From Pirellulaceae bacterium (GTDB lineage Bacteria > Planctomycetota > Planctomycetia > Pirellulales > Pirellulaceae), in assembly GCA_019636375.1 (NCBI GenBank), contig JAHBXS010000001.1:186001-250000 (forward strand): a stretch of DNA of 64,000 nt, given 5' to 3'. This document shows positions 52,243 to 61,789 of the stretch, piece after piece. A program made the translations under genes and the position numbers. The notes under the pieces are model-generated. The model ran no database searches, was not told the DNA's origin, and saw only the letters and a list, made by a program, of their open reading frames with translations. Within the stretch, counting starts at the first letter, position 1; the number at the start of each line of letters is the position of its first letter.

Positions 52243-55200
52243 CTTTCTTGCAGGTCGGTTGGTTGTTCGGCTTAGTTGGGCTGGTCGTCCCGATTGTGTT
52301 GCATTTGCAACGGCGACGAACCAAAACGATGGATTGGGGGGCGATGCGGTTCCTCAAGCAGTCACTGACCTATCGGCGTCGCGGGTTGACGTTGGAGCAG
52401 TTGCTATTGTTGCTCTGCCGGTGTTTATTGTTGGCCGCGTTTGTGCTGGCAATGGCTCGTCCTTGGTCGGCAGATGGACGTTTCCTGCCGGGCACGGGTT
52501 TAATGATCCTGTTGGGTGCGGGCATTCTGGCATTGGTATGGGGAGTCGTCTGGAATACCGACTGGCAGCGTCGGTTGACGGTGGCAATGGCCGGCTTGGG
52601 TATGATCTCTGTCGCAAGTGGACTGGCTTGGTTCAGCGATCAGTCGCTCTTGAGCGGCTCGGAATCGCCACGCGATGTGGTGTTGATCATCGACGGAACG
52701 GATTCGATGGGGCTGTTCTCGGAATCTGAGGGAATGGCCGCAGAGACAACTCTGTTCCAGCAAGCCATCGCCGACGCAGAACGATTTATCAATAAGTTGC
52801 CCAGCCAATCGACTGCCGCAGTCCTGATCGCCGATTCGCGTGACATCATGGAAACGAATCGACTTCAACCAAACCTCAATGCTGTGCGGCAACAATTGTC
52901 AGAACTATCGTTTGTTGGCGGAAAGAGTGACCTCACGCCAGCCATCGAGCGTGCCAAGTCGTTACTCAAGCGAGGCCAAAACAGGCAACAGGAAATCATC
53001 TTATTCACCGACAATCAATCGACGAACTGGCAATCGCTGCAAGAAAACGCCAGCCACAGCGAATTTCAATCGGCTGCTGCGGACGATTCCACGAACTCAG
53101 GTCAGACGCCAATCTGGGGGCGCATCTTTAACCTACCCGACTATCGTCACAAACTGGCGCTCACAAAGTTGCAAATCGAACCGAGCCCAATCCGCATCGG
53201 TCAGCAAGCTCGCTTGGAAGTCGAAATCTTCAATGGCGGTTCGCAACGCAGCGAAGCAACATCTCTGGAAATTCTGCGGGACGGTATCTCAATCGAGGCG
53301 ATACCGATTCAACCGCTGGAGCCTGGCCTGCGGCAAACGATCTCCCTCGAACTACCCTGCAAGCGGCTGGGAACTTTTACCGTTACTGCGAGAGTCGATG
53401 CTCAGGACGATGTTCCGGCCGACCACGTACTGTCGCAAGAAGTAATCGTTCATCCTCCCGTTTCTGTGTTGGTCGTCAACGGCGATACCTCCAGCAAGCT
53501 CTCGCGGAGAGGAGCGAATTTTGTACGGTTGGCACTGAACGGCCCCGTCGTAACGACGGAGTCCATCGACGTCGGACAGTTAGATACCAATTTTGACTTG
53601 GCTCGTTTTGAAGTCATTATCTTGTGCGACGTTCCAAGATTACCCAAAGCAATGGCCGACTCGCTGGGAGACTATGTGTCGAACGGTGGCGGGTTAATGT
53701 TGTTGCTCGGCTCTCGCTGCGAGCCGGAGTTCTATAACGCTTGGCATGCGGGAAGCGAACCGCTACTTCCCGTGAAGCTGGAAGAACCGTTGATAGCAAG
53801 AGAGACTGCCATTGAACGGGAATTGAACAACGCTAAAGATGTTCTTCTTTCTCCCTGGACGGTTGACAGCACTTCGCTGCAACACCCGGCTTTAACGTCC
53901 TGGATCAAAACGGGTGAACATGATCTGACCGATTGGAACACAACCCGGTTCTGGCGTGTGCAGCAACAAAATAATGTTTCCGCAAACATCGCGGCGCGCC
54001 TGGTAAGCGGTGACCCTTTACTGATCGAGCGACACCTGGGCCAAGGTCGGGTGCTGATTCAAACAACAGCACCTGACCCGCGAGAGAACAACTTTATCAA
54101 CCGAGTCAGCTTTCCGGTTTTGATGCATCTCTTGACCCAATATTTGGCGGATGGAGATCAACAGTTGCCACCGTCAATCGGCCATTCGTCCACCGAAGCC
54201 GATTTGACGCCAGCTCCAGCGAACCAAATCCTGGCCATCGCAGAGCAGGTCGGGATAAATCTGTTGCAGGATGATGACCAGTTGCTTCAAGTCGCAGCGG
54301 GACTGCCGGTGGGGATCGAGTGGTGGCGATATTTCGCCTATGCGGCACTGATATTGGTGGCCGTCGAATCGATGCTGCTGTTGTGGGTTCGCTGCCGCCG
54401 GATGGAAAGTCAAACCATTGCTTGGCGAATCCTACTCCCGCTCAAATCGAGTGCGTTGTTACTTCTCCCCGCCCTGTGGCTGGCCGCTTGTTTGTTCTGG
54501 TCGTACGGATGGCAGATCGTCGGTCAAGCGACGGAATCGCAGTTTGTTCATAACAGCCGTTGGCCAAGCTGGCTGGTGGCGACACTTAGTTGCTTGATCG
54601 CTTGGACTTATTGGGATCGAATGGCTTTCGGGCAACCTTGGATGCCGACGTTTACCAAATCGGTTCGGCTGGTGCTGCTGGGAGTCTTGGGGTTCGTGCT
54701 GTTGGAGCCAATCCATAGCCATGACGAAGAGACCGTCGAGCCACGCCAGGTCGTGGTACTGTGGGATCGTTCCGAATCGATGCTGCTGCCCGTCGCCGGG
54801 TCGATCGGGAATCAAAATGCCGTAAATGAAAAACGTGAGCAATCGAATCCAGATACCAACGCCCCCTCCCGCCACGACATCGCACAGCAGTTGTTATGGG
54901 ATGGTTTTATGGGTCAATCTCCACTGCTGAACGAACTGGAAAAGAACTACGGGTTGCAGGTTTACGAATTCGCGGCGACGGCTCGGGCGATTGAACCCGA
55001 TAGATCAGTCAGATCCGATCCCTCAACCAGCCGTTGGGGACAAACCACCGATTTATCCGCCGCGTTGCAACGGGTGCTGGCGGACATTCCAACTGGCGAG
55101 CTGTCTGGAGTGATTGTCTTAACCGACGGCTGCGATCGCTCGACTGTTTCGCCAACCGCAACCGCCAATCCGCTGGCCAAGCAGCAGATCCCCATCCATT

Positions 55201-56939
55201 CGATCATCATCGGCAATCAGACCTCGATCTTGGACGCCGAGGTCGCGGCCCTGCAAATCCCCAGCCAAGTTTACGCGGGCGATGAAGTCACCGTCCGAGC
55301 GACGATCAAAGCCGACCAGTTATCAGGGCGAACCGCCAAAGTCAATTTCTTTCGCGATGGCGATCTGCTGCACTCTCGGCCGTTACAACTGCCTAACAAC
55401 CAAGTTCGCACGTCGGTTCAATTCGAAGACAAACCAGACCAAGCTGGTTTGCATCGCTATGCGGTCGAAATCGAACCGCTGGACGGCGAACAAATCTTGG
55501 AAAACAATCGTCGCGAGGCCAGCGTTTGGGTGAGCAATGATCGGTTGCGATTGTTGATCGTCGAACAGCGACCGCGCTGGGAGTTTCGCTACTTGAAAGC
55601 TCTGTTTGCAGGGCGAGACCGGAACGTTTCCTTGCAGTATGTGCTGTTGTCACCCGATCGATTGGCAGTTGTCCCCGATCCCTATCCGATGAGGGCGTCG
55701 GCTGCTCGAGCGTTCGACGACTGCGAAGCAAATCTGCTCCCCGAATCGGAACAGGAATGGCTGAAATTCGACGTGATCGTTCTGGGGGATGTCGACCCGA
55801 GCGAATTGAGCGAAGCGACGCAACAAACGCTGCTCAAATTCGTGCGGCAACGGGGAGGGACGTTTATCGTCATCGCGGGGCAGAACGCGATGCCCCATCG
55901 CTACTTCGACAGCCCGCTGGCCGATCTATTGCCAGTACAGCGTTCCTCCGGCAACGCACCTCCTTCATCGAGCGGCTATCGGATTCGGTTGACTGCCGAT
56001 GGATCGCGAAGTTCGATGTTGCAAACTCCCTTTGCCGATGTCGGCGAGCCCAATATGTGGAACAGCTTGCCACCGCTCTATTGGCGGCACACAGCAGCGG
56101 TGGCTAAACCAGGAGCGACCGTATTGGCATGGGCCGATGAAACAGCACTACCTAATCCGCCGCCAGCAAAAGATGCAATTAGCGATACCCAAAAATCTCA
56201 ACAGAACGCCTTGATGCTCTGGCATCGGTACGGTGGCGGTCGCGTGTTGCAATTGAACTTCGATCAAACCTGGCGGCTGCGATTCTGGAATGGAGACGAG
56301 CATCATCACCGGTTCTGGGGACGAGTCATGCGGTGGGGAACGGAAGATCGCCTCGGAATGGGAACCGATTTGGTTCGCATGGGAATTGATCGAACCAGCT
56401 ACAACACCGGGGACACGATGACCGTCAAAGTTCGCCTAGTCGATGACCAGCTCAATCCGATCCAGAACAAGGCAACAATCGCAACACTTTTTCGAGACGA
56501 CCAACCGATCAGCGAGACATTGCTGGAAGAACTGGTTGATTCCGGAGGGCTGTTGCAAACCCAGTTGACTTTGCCGGAAATCCCCGGACGCTACCGAATC
56601 GAAATCGGTGGGCCGGAGGTCGAACGGTTGCTCACCAGCGAGAATCGCCCCGAGAAGATGGTCTTTGCGGAATTCGGAGTCGATGGTTCGCTGGCCGATA
56701 GCGAAGCCAACGATATCGTGGCCAGTGCCGCCGTAGCGATCCCCTTGGCCGAACAAACCGGCGGCTTAGTTTTGGTTCCTGAAACTGCCAGTCAATTGCT
56801 GGAACGTCTCGGGCCGAGGTCGCGTTACCATCGGGAGCAATGGAGTGCTCCTGTGTGGAACACTTGGCCCGTTGTCGCTTTGTTCTTGTTGTTGATTGGC
56901 AGTGAATGGATCGCCCGCCGCTGGGTCGGGTTGATCTAA
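52239..56939 (+). CDS. Giant membrane protein: BatA-type N terminus fused to a second VWA-containing half
   Basis: 1566 residues from ATG 52239, with GAGGAGG seven bases upstream and an ATGA overlap with the previous gene. Residues 1-90 form the BatA aerotolerance-type membrane start (FGLVGLVVPIVLHLQRRRTK, AMRFLKQSLTYRRRGLTLEQ). A VWA region follows at about 145-300 (VVLIIDGTDSMG), then CARDB-like beta domains. A membrane bundle at about 685-830 marks the join. The second half has VVVLWDRSESM (VWA), VIVLTDGCDRS, a beta domain and a glutamine-amidotransferase-like fold (IVLGDVDPSELSEA, FIVIAGQNAM). A last membrane helix (WPVVALFLLLIGSEWIA) ends it. In relatives these halves are usually separate genes, to my knowledge. 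It is likely the MoxR/DUF58 client. Confidence 0.88.
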   Translation: MTFLQVGWLFGLVGLVVPIVLHLQRRRTKTMDWGAMRFLKQSLTYRRRGLTLEQLLLLLCRCLLLAAFVLAMARPWSADGRFLPGTGLMILLGAGILALVWGVVWNTDWQRRLTVAMAGLGMISVASGLAWFSDQSLLSGSESPRDVVLIIDGTDSMGLFSESEGMAAETTLFQQAIADAERFINKLPSQSTAAVLIADSRDIMETNRLQPNLNAVRQQLSELSFVGGKSDLTPAIERAKSLLKRGQNRQQEIILFTDNQSTNWQSLQENASHSEFQSAAADDSTNSGQTPIWGRIFNLPDYRHKLALTKLQIEPSPIRIGQQARLEVEIFNGGSQRSEATSLEILRDGISIEAIPIQPLEPGLRQTISLELPCKRLGTFTVTARVDAQDDVPADHVLSQEVIVHPPVSVLVVNGDTSSKLSRRGANFVRLALNGPVVTTESIDVGQLDTNFDLARFEVIILCDVPRLPKAMADSLGDYVSNGGGLMLLLGSRCEPEFYNAWHAGSEPLLPVKLEEPLIARETAIERELNNAKDVLLSPWTVDSTSLQHPALTSWIKTGEHDLTDWNTTRFWRVQQQNNVSANIAARLVSGDPLLIERHLGQGRVLIQTTAPDPRENNFINRVSFPVLMHLLTQYLADGDQQLPPSIGHSSTEADLTPAPANQILAIAEQVGINLLQDDDQLLQVAAGLPVGIEWWRYFAYAALILVAVESMLLLWVRCRRMESQTIAWRILLPLKSSALLLLPALWLAACLFWSYGWQIVGQATESQFVHNSRWPSWLVATLSCLIAWTYWDRMAFGQPWMPTFTKSVRLVLLGVLGFVLLEPIHSHDEETVEPRQVVVLWDRSESMLLPVAGSIGNQNAVNEKREQSNPDTNAPSRHDIAQQLLWDGFMGQSPLLNELEKNYGLQVYEFAATARAIEPDRSVRSDPSTSRWGQTTDLSAALQRVLADIPTGELSGVIVLTDGCDRSTVSPTATANPLAKQQIPIHSIIIGNQTSILDAEVAALQIPSQVYAGDEVTVRATIKADQLSGRTAKVNFFRDGDLLHSRPLQLPNNQVRTSVQFEDKPDQAGLHRYAVEIEPLDGEQILENNRREASVWVSNDRLRLLIVEQRPRWEFRYLKALFAGRDRNVSLQYVLLSPDRLAVVPDPYPMRASAARAFDDCEANLLPESEQEWLKFDVIVLGDVDPSELSEATQQTLLKFVRQRGGTFIVIAGQNAMPHRYFDSPLADLLPVQRSSGNAPPSSSGYRIRLTADGSRSSMLQTPFADVGEPNMWNSLPPLYWRHTAAVAKPGATVLAWADETALPNPPPAKDAISDTQKSQQNALMLWHRYGGGRVLQLNFDQTWRLRFWNGDEHHHRFWGRVMRWGTEDRLGMGTDLVRMGIDRTSYNTGDTMTVKVRLVDDQLNPIQNKATIATLFRDDQPISETLLEELVDSGGLLQTQLTLPEIPGRYRIEIGGPEVERLLTSENRPEKMVFAEFGVDGSLADSEANDIVASAAVAIPLAEQTGGLVLVPETASQLLERLGPRSRYHREQWSAPVWNTWPVVALFLLLIGSEWIARRWVGLI

Positions 56940-56956
56940 AGGAAAACAAAACAAAG

Positions 56957-57096
56957 GTAGCGGAAGTCGTCAGCGGCTTGTTGATTTTTTCGTTTAACCG
57001 TCAGCCGCAGGCGTACGCGTATGGGTCAACACGTACGCCTGCGGCTGACGGTTAAACAATGTCCCGGCCAAGACCTGTTACGACGACTTCCGCTAC
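56957..57096. repeat. Palindromic element, GTAGCGGAAGTCGT family, with nested perfect hairpin
   Basis: 140 bases between GTAGCGGAAGTCGT (56957-56970) and ACGACTTCCGCTAC (57083-57096). Inside is a perfect 26-base inverted repeat, 56992-57017 with 57032-57057 (core CCGTCAGCCGCAGGCGTACG), around a 14-base loop. It fills most of the gap between two operon genes and may act as an attenuator or stabiliser between them. Confidence 0.92.
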
Positions 57097-57143
57097 TTAA
57101 ATCCATATCGCATCGAAAACTTAAACATTTTGGAGCAAAAACC

Positions 57144-60100
57144 ATGAGCACACATATCGAAAACATTTCCGCTCCCATTCAAATTCCTCAAACCATCTCA
57201 GAGAAATTAAACCACGTCGCCGCACGTCATCAGTCGAACGAGCGAGTCTTTCGCTGGGGAGGATGGTTGGCTCTGGCGGTCAGCAGCCTGTTAATGATGG
57301 TCATCATCGACCTCGCTTGGGAGCTGGACACAGCCACTCAGCGGTTCAGCGGCTGGTTGATTGCGATCGGCAGTCTGCTGACCTTAGGTTGTTGTTGGGA
57401 ACGGTTTATCGAACGCCCCTTAACTTGGCTCGAAGCTGCCTGGCGAGTCGAATCGGTTCGACCGGAAATCGAAGAACGGCTCAGCTCGACCATTGAATTC
57501 CTAACCGACCAACCCCATTTAACGGGCTCAAATTCAAATTGTGAAAACTCTAACATTCCCACCGCCAGTTACTCACCGCAATTGTTGGCTGCGTTGAGCC
57601 AGGAAGCGTCCCGCGCGACCGCAAACGTCGATAGCCAAGACGTTCCTGTGCGAGCCAGTTGGCCGATCGTCACGACAGTGGCAACTGCGATCACTTTGTT
57701 TCTACTGATAACGATCATCAATCCGATCGGCGTCTGTTATTCCTTGCGTAACTGGATGATGCCTTGGGCGACTCCGATCTTTCCAGCCTTGCAGATCGAC
57801 CTGTTACCGGGCGATACAACTGTGGTGGAAGGGGAATCGCTAGACGTGACTGCAACTGCTCTGACCCGCGAGACAGAGGGAACGCTGGAGTCCATGTCGG
57901 TTGATGGTCAAATGTCATGTCCATTCAATCGAGCAACTGAACGCCAAGCCACGTTGCCTGCATTAAACTCTGACACAACCTATCGTCTGCGGGTAGGTAA
58001 ACGAATCACTCGCGACTATCAAGTCCGAGTTTTGCCCAAACCAATCATTGAACAAGTCACGATTCGCGTCGATTTTCCGGCTTATGCTCAGCTTCCTTTT
58101 GAACTGTACGACGATCCAACTGAATCTGTGTTGGCATTGGTCGGTTCTCGTATCACGATTGAAGTAGTGGGAGATCAACATGCCCAGCGAGCTGAATTGC
58201 GTTGGGACAATGTGGGAGACCCGCTACTAACTTCGTCGGATTTTCGTTTCGACATTCCCTGTCCAGACGCTCAGCAACGACTAGGCGAGATTCGCTTGAT
58301 CAGCAGTGAAGGGGTGCCCAGCGAACCGTATGCGATCCGGGTTGAAATTCATGGCGACCAACCACCTCGGGTACAAATCCATGATCCGGCTTTATCCCGA
58401 TTCTACCTGCCACGAGAGCGTCCGTTGTCGGTTCAGTTCGCCGTGCAGGACGACATTGCGATTGAGAAAGTCGAATTGCTCTACCGAGCCGCCGACTCTC
58501 CCGCCGACATACCTCCACAAACGATCGAGGCGTTGCTTGAGAGAACGAGCGATCAAGAAACGGTCGGCTATCAAGGTGAGGTTTCGGTCAATTTGGATTC
58601 ACTTTCGCCGCAAACCTCTGGAGCCGTCGTCTGGTTACGGGCAACGGACAATCGGGGTGAGGCTTGGGGCGGCCCGCAGGTTGTGGAAAGTGAAACGATG
58701 TTGGTCGAGTTCCGCCCGATCGAATCAACGCCACTGGAACAACGCTTGGAGGCAGAGCGACAAGCAATTCAAGAGGCCCTCGATGCCGCTCGCCAAGAGT
58801 TGGCGAACGCAAAAACGGCGATTGAACAATTAGCAGACGAAAAACTCGATGCTGAGGAAAATGAACAAACAGGTGGCGAGCAAAATGAAACTGAGCGACC
58901 CATCGATCCGCAACAACAGCTTGCGGCCAGCAAGCAGGCACTGGAACAATTGGCCGAAACGATGGAGCAAGCCAATTCAGACTATGCCGAACAAGCAAAC
59001 AAAACGCGCGAAATATCCGAAGATCATTTGGAAGCCGCCGAACAACAACTGGATCGACTTCCGCTAATCGATGAACCAGCGAAACAAGCTGAATCAATCG
59101 AACAAGCCCGCCAAGTACTCGAACATGCTAACGAGAAGCTCGTTCAACTGGAGCAGGAACTGCAAGAAAAGGCAAAAGCCTTAGAGACCGCAGCCAAACT
59201 GGAAGACCTAGCCCGACAGCAACAAATGTTAGCTGACGAATTAGACGACAGTCAAAAACAGGCACAAGAGTCGAAAATTTCCGACACTGAGTTAGCAGCC
59301 AATGAACAAGCGAACAATGATCAAGCATGGCAGCAGCGTCAACAACAATTGGCTGACGAACTCGCCGCGATGCAACCCGAAGAACAGCAAGCTGAGCGGG
59401 CTGAACAATTGGCCGAACAGGCGCGTGAGCTGGCAGAACGTTGGGAACAGCTTGAGCAATCCCAGAATGCCAAACAAGGAAAGCAAGATGATGAAAACGC
59501 CCAACAACAACTTGCCCAACAACAGCAGGAGTTGATGCAACAAGCTGAAGAGCTTAAACAAGACATTGAGCAATTGGCAGCCGAAGGGATGCCGCACGAA
59601 AAATCGCAACAACAACTGGATGAGGCTCAAGCTCGTCTCGACCAAGCCGCAGAACAAATGGCAGAGCAAGCGGCAGAGCGAAATTCAGAAAAAAATTCCG
59701 AAAGAAACGGGGAGCAGAATGCCGTTGACCAAAACCAACAGGTAGAAGACGCTCAACAACAACGCCAACAGGATCTGGGGCAACAAGACCAACAGGGGGA
59801 ACAAGATCAACAACGTCAATCCAGCCCCGCAAACGAATTGCGAAAAACGGCTGAGGCATTGCAACAAGTCTGCCAAACGTGTCGCGATTGTGCGCAGTGT
59901 CAGAACCCGGGCGATTCCAAAACCAATGACTCGGCAAACAAGATGAACGAAGCTTGCCAAGAATGTAACGCGGCCGCCAAGGCCCCCTCGCGTGAGCAGG
60001 CCCAGCAACACGCCAAGAATGCTGCCGAAAAATTGGCTGAACTGGCAGAAAAAGCAGCGAAAAAATCAGGACTTCGCAAGAACTGTGAGAAATGCAAAGA

Positions 60101-60416
60101 CTGTGACAAATGCCCAAACCCTGGTGACAACCCAGCAAATCCGGGCTCAAAGCCAGGAAATAAACCTGACGGAACAAAATCCGTGACGGAACAGCCATTT
60201 GAGCGACTTCCATTGCGAGGAGGAACCAGTTCCGGTTGGACACGGGCCAAACGGCAACTGAAAAATGGCGTGTTGGATGGGCGTGAAGCACTCATCCCCG
60301 AACCGTTCCGTGATGTCGTCACCGACTATTTCGAAGCCCTGGCCAAACAGGCGGACGAAACGGAAGCAGAGAAAGATTCCCGGCAAGCACCAAAATCCGA
60401 TTCTGAACAAAAATGA
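57144..60416 (+). CDS. DUF4175-like membrane protein with coiled coil and CxxCxxCxxC motifs
   Basis: 1090 residues from ATG 57144 (GGAG nine bases upstream); the frame upstream of it lies in the palindrome. Two N-terminal membrane helices (WLALAVSSLLMMVIIDLAW and LIAIGSLLTLGCC) and a third at about 175-195 precede beta domains (about 225-480). The remainder (about 530-950) is a very Gln/Glu/Ala-rich coiled coil. Near the end, CQTCRDCAQC and CEKCKDCDKC form two C-x2-C-x2-C-x2-C clusters, with CQEC between, each followed by NPG. The conserved end FERLPLRGGTSSGWTRAKRQ suggests cell-envelope association with the neighbouring BatA-like protein. Metal or cluster binding by the Cys motifs is inference. 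Confidence 0.82.
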   Translation: MSTHIENISAPIQIPQTISEKLNHVAARHQSNERVFRWGGWLALAVSSLLMMVIIDLAWELDTATQRFSGWLIAIGSLLTLGCCWERFIERPLTWLEAAWRVESVRPEIEERLSSTIEFLTDQPHLTGSNSNCENSNIPTASYSPQLLAALSQEASRATANVDSQDVPVRASWPIVTTVATAITLFLLITIINPIGVCYSLRNWMMPWATPIFPALQIDLLPGDTTVVEGESLDVTATALTRETEGTLESMSVDGQMSCPFNRATERQATLPALNSDTTYRLRVGKRITRDYQVRVLPKPIIEQVTIRVDFPAYAQLPFELYDDPTESVLALVGSRITIEVVGDQHAQRAELRWDNVGDPLLTSSDFRFDIPCPDAQQRLGEIRLISSEGVPSEPYAIRVEIHGDQPPRVQIHDPALSRFYLPRERPLSVQFAVQDDIAIEKVELLYRAADSPADIPPQTIEALLERTSDQETVGYQGEVSVNLDSLSPQTSGAVVWLRATDNRGEAWGGPQVVESETMLVEFRPIESTPLEQRLEAERQAIQEALDAARQELANAKTAIEQLADEKLDAEENEQTGGEQNETERPIDPQQQLAASKQALEQLAETMEQANSDYAEQANKTREISEDHLEAAEQQLDRLPLIDEPAKQAESIEQARQVLEHANEKLVQLEQELQEKAKALETAAKLEDLARQQQMLADELDDSQKQAQESKISDTELAANEQANNDQAWQQRQQQLADELAAMQPEEQQAERAEQLAEQARELAERWEQLEQSQNAKQGKQDDENAQQQLAQQQQELMQQAEELKQDIEQLAAEGMPHEKSQQQLDEAQARLDQAAEQMAEQAAERNSEKNSERNGEQNAVDQNQQVEDAQQQRQQDLGQQDQQGEQDQQRQSSPANELRKTAEALQQVCQTCRDCAQCQNPGDSKTNDSANKMNEACQECNAAAKAPSREQAQQHAKNAAEKLAELAEKAAKKSGLRKNCEKCKDCDKCPNPGDNPANPGSKPGNKPDGTKSVTEQPFERLPLRGGTSSGWTRAKRQLKNGVLDGREALIPEPFRDVVTDYFEALAKQADETEAEKDSRQAPKSDSEQK

Positions 60417-61732
60417 TTGGTTTTATTAAACACGTCTTACGTAGCGGAAGTCGTCAACGGCTTGTAGATTTTATCATTGTCGCCTTTCGCTCCGCGAAAG
60501 TCTGCGCCGCTATCGCTACTTTCGTGGAGCGAAAGGCGACATTCCCCATGCCGATACCGTTATTTTCAACAAACCCCCAAGACTTTCGTTCGTTTTCTTC
60601 AACTTTTGATAACGCCCCGAAAGTCTTGACGACTTCCGCTACGGCCATCCTCTTGACGAGCTTCTTCTTTATCTTCATCACCTCTGCCCACGCTCAGCAC
60701 GATCAAACACAACTCCTGCGAACGCGCTACCAAGCCAAAACGGATGAGGCCGTTACGAAAGGTTTGACCTGGCTGCAATCTCGGCAAATCACTCCCGCAC
60801 AAGCCGCCGAACTCAACAAGCCAGAACTTAGCGGCAGTTTCCTGGATGAGTTCGTGCCGGGAAACACCGGAGTCACCGCGCTGTCCGTCATGGCCTTTTT
60901 GGCTCAAGGGCATCTCCCAGGCCAAGGCCCCTTTGGCGACACGATCCATCGCGGTATCGATTACTTGTTGAGCCAGCAGTTGGAAAACGGACTGCTGGTC
61001 AGTCGCGATCCAGTTGGTCGTCGCGCAGAGATGATGTATTCGCACAGCATCGCCACGCTGCTGCTGTGCGAAGTGTCAGGAATGTTAGACGAGCGACGCC
61101 AGCAAAAATTGGATCAAGTGTTGCCGAAAGCATTGTTGGTCTTGCTGCAAGCGCAGAAAGTGCCCAAACCGACTGCCCACGCCGGTGGCTGGCGCTATGC
61201 TCCTGGTGCCCGAGACAGCGATCTCTCGTTGACCGGTTGGGCCATCATGGCTTTGCGAGCCGCTCGGCAAAACGGTGCCGCGATTCCCGACGAACACATT
61301 GCCGATGCGATGGACTACATCCTGAAATGCCGCCGAGCAAATGGAGCGTTTGCTTACATGCCTGGCATGGGAACGGGAACACCGTCCATGACCGGTTTGG
61401 CGATTCTCTGTCTGGAGTTATGTGGCGAGCACGGACATGAAGCAATCCGGCCCGCCGCCGATTTTTTGGCTCAGAACAAACCACACCCGCAAGACCCGCA
61501 TCGCTATTTCGCCTTTTATTATTGCGCTCAAGCGATGTTCCAACTTGGTGAAAACGACTGGAACCAATTCGCACCGTTTATGTACGACACCTTGTTGGCA
61601 GACCAAAACGTCGATGGGAGCTGGGGCGAGAATCAAGCGGGAGGTTACAGCCACACCTACAAGACCGCTTTAGTCGTGCTCGCGTTGACGGTTTCGGCAA
61701 GACAGTTACCCATTTATCAAAGAGATGAATAG
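60413..61732 (+). CDS. Prenyltransferase/squalene-oxidase-repeat protein, 5' end altered by a palindromic element
   Basis: 439 residues if started at ATG 60413, which overlaps the previous stop as ATGA. Other in-frame starts are ATG 60548 and TTG 60626. Codons 10-77 are the palindromic element 60441-60642. The hydrophobic signal segment ATAILLTSFFFIFITSAHA follows directly, so a TTG start at 60626 would give a normal signal peptide (TTSATAILLTSFFFIFITS). The mature part has an alpha/alpha-barrel repeat pattern: GVTALSVMAFLAQGH, GGWRYAPGARDSDLSLTGWA, ANGAFAYMPGMGTGTPSMTG and DGSWGENQAGGYSHTYKTAL. Catalytic DxDD is absent. Periplasmic location, role unknown. Confidence 0.8.
   Translation: MIGFIKHVLRSGSRQRLVDFIIVAFRSAKVCAAIATFVERKATFPMPIPLFSTNPQDFRSFSSTFDNAPKVLTTSATAILLTSFFFIFITSAHAQHDQTQLLRTRYQAKTDEAVTKGLTWLQSRQITPAQAAELNKPELSGSFLDEFVPGNTGVTALSVMAFLAQGHLPGQGPFGDTIHRGIDYLLSQQLENGLLVSRDPVGRRAEMMYSHSIATLLLCEVSGMLDERRQQKLDQVLPKALLVLLQAQKVPKPTAHAGGWRYAPGARDSDLSLTGWAIMALRAARQNGAAIPDEHIADAMDYILKCRRANGAFAYMPGMGTGTPSMTGLAILCLELCGEHGHEAIRPAADFLAQNKPHPQDPHRYFAFYYCAQAMFQLGENDWNQFAPFMYDTLLADQNVDGSWGENQAGGYSHTYKTALVVLALTVSARQLPIYQRDE
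60441..60642. repeat. Palindromic element, GTAGCGGAAGTCGT family, empty site of the intron
   Basis: 202 bases with perfect 17-base inverted ends GTAGCGGAAGTCGTCAA (60441-60457) and TTGACGACTTCCGCTAC (60626-60642). An inner hairpin has 23-base arms (60479-60501 and 60518-60540) with one mismatch. The position between 60539 and 60540 corresponds to the intron insertion point in the split copy. It lies inside the open frame of the gene that starts at 60413. Confidence 0.93.
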
Positions 61733-61789
61733 AAAATTTACTAAATCGTTCCCTGCCAACGCGTTATAATCATTGAAAAGGAAATTAAT

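Noticed and set aside
57021..57143. Longer N terminus of the DUF4175-like protein
   Set aside because: It would be encoded by the palindromic element; ATG 57144 has a ribosome site and no conserved residues lie before it.
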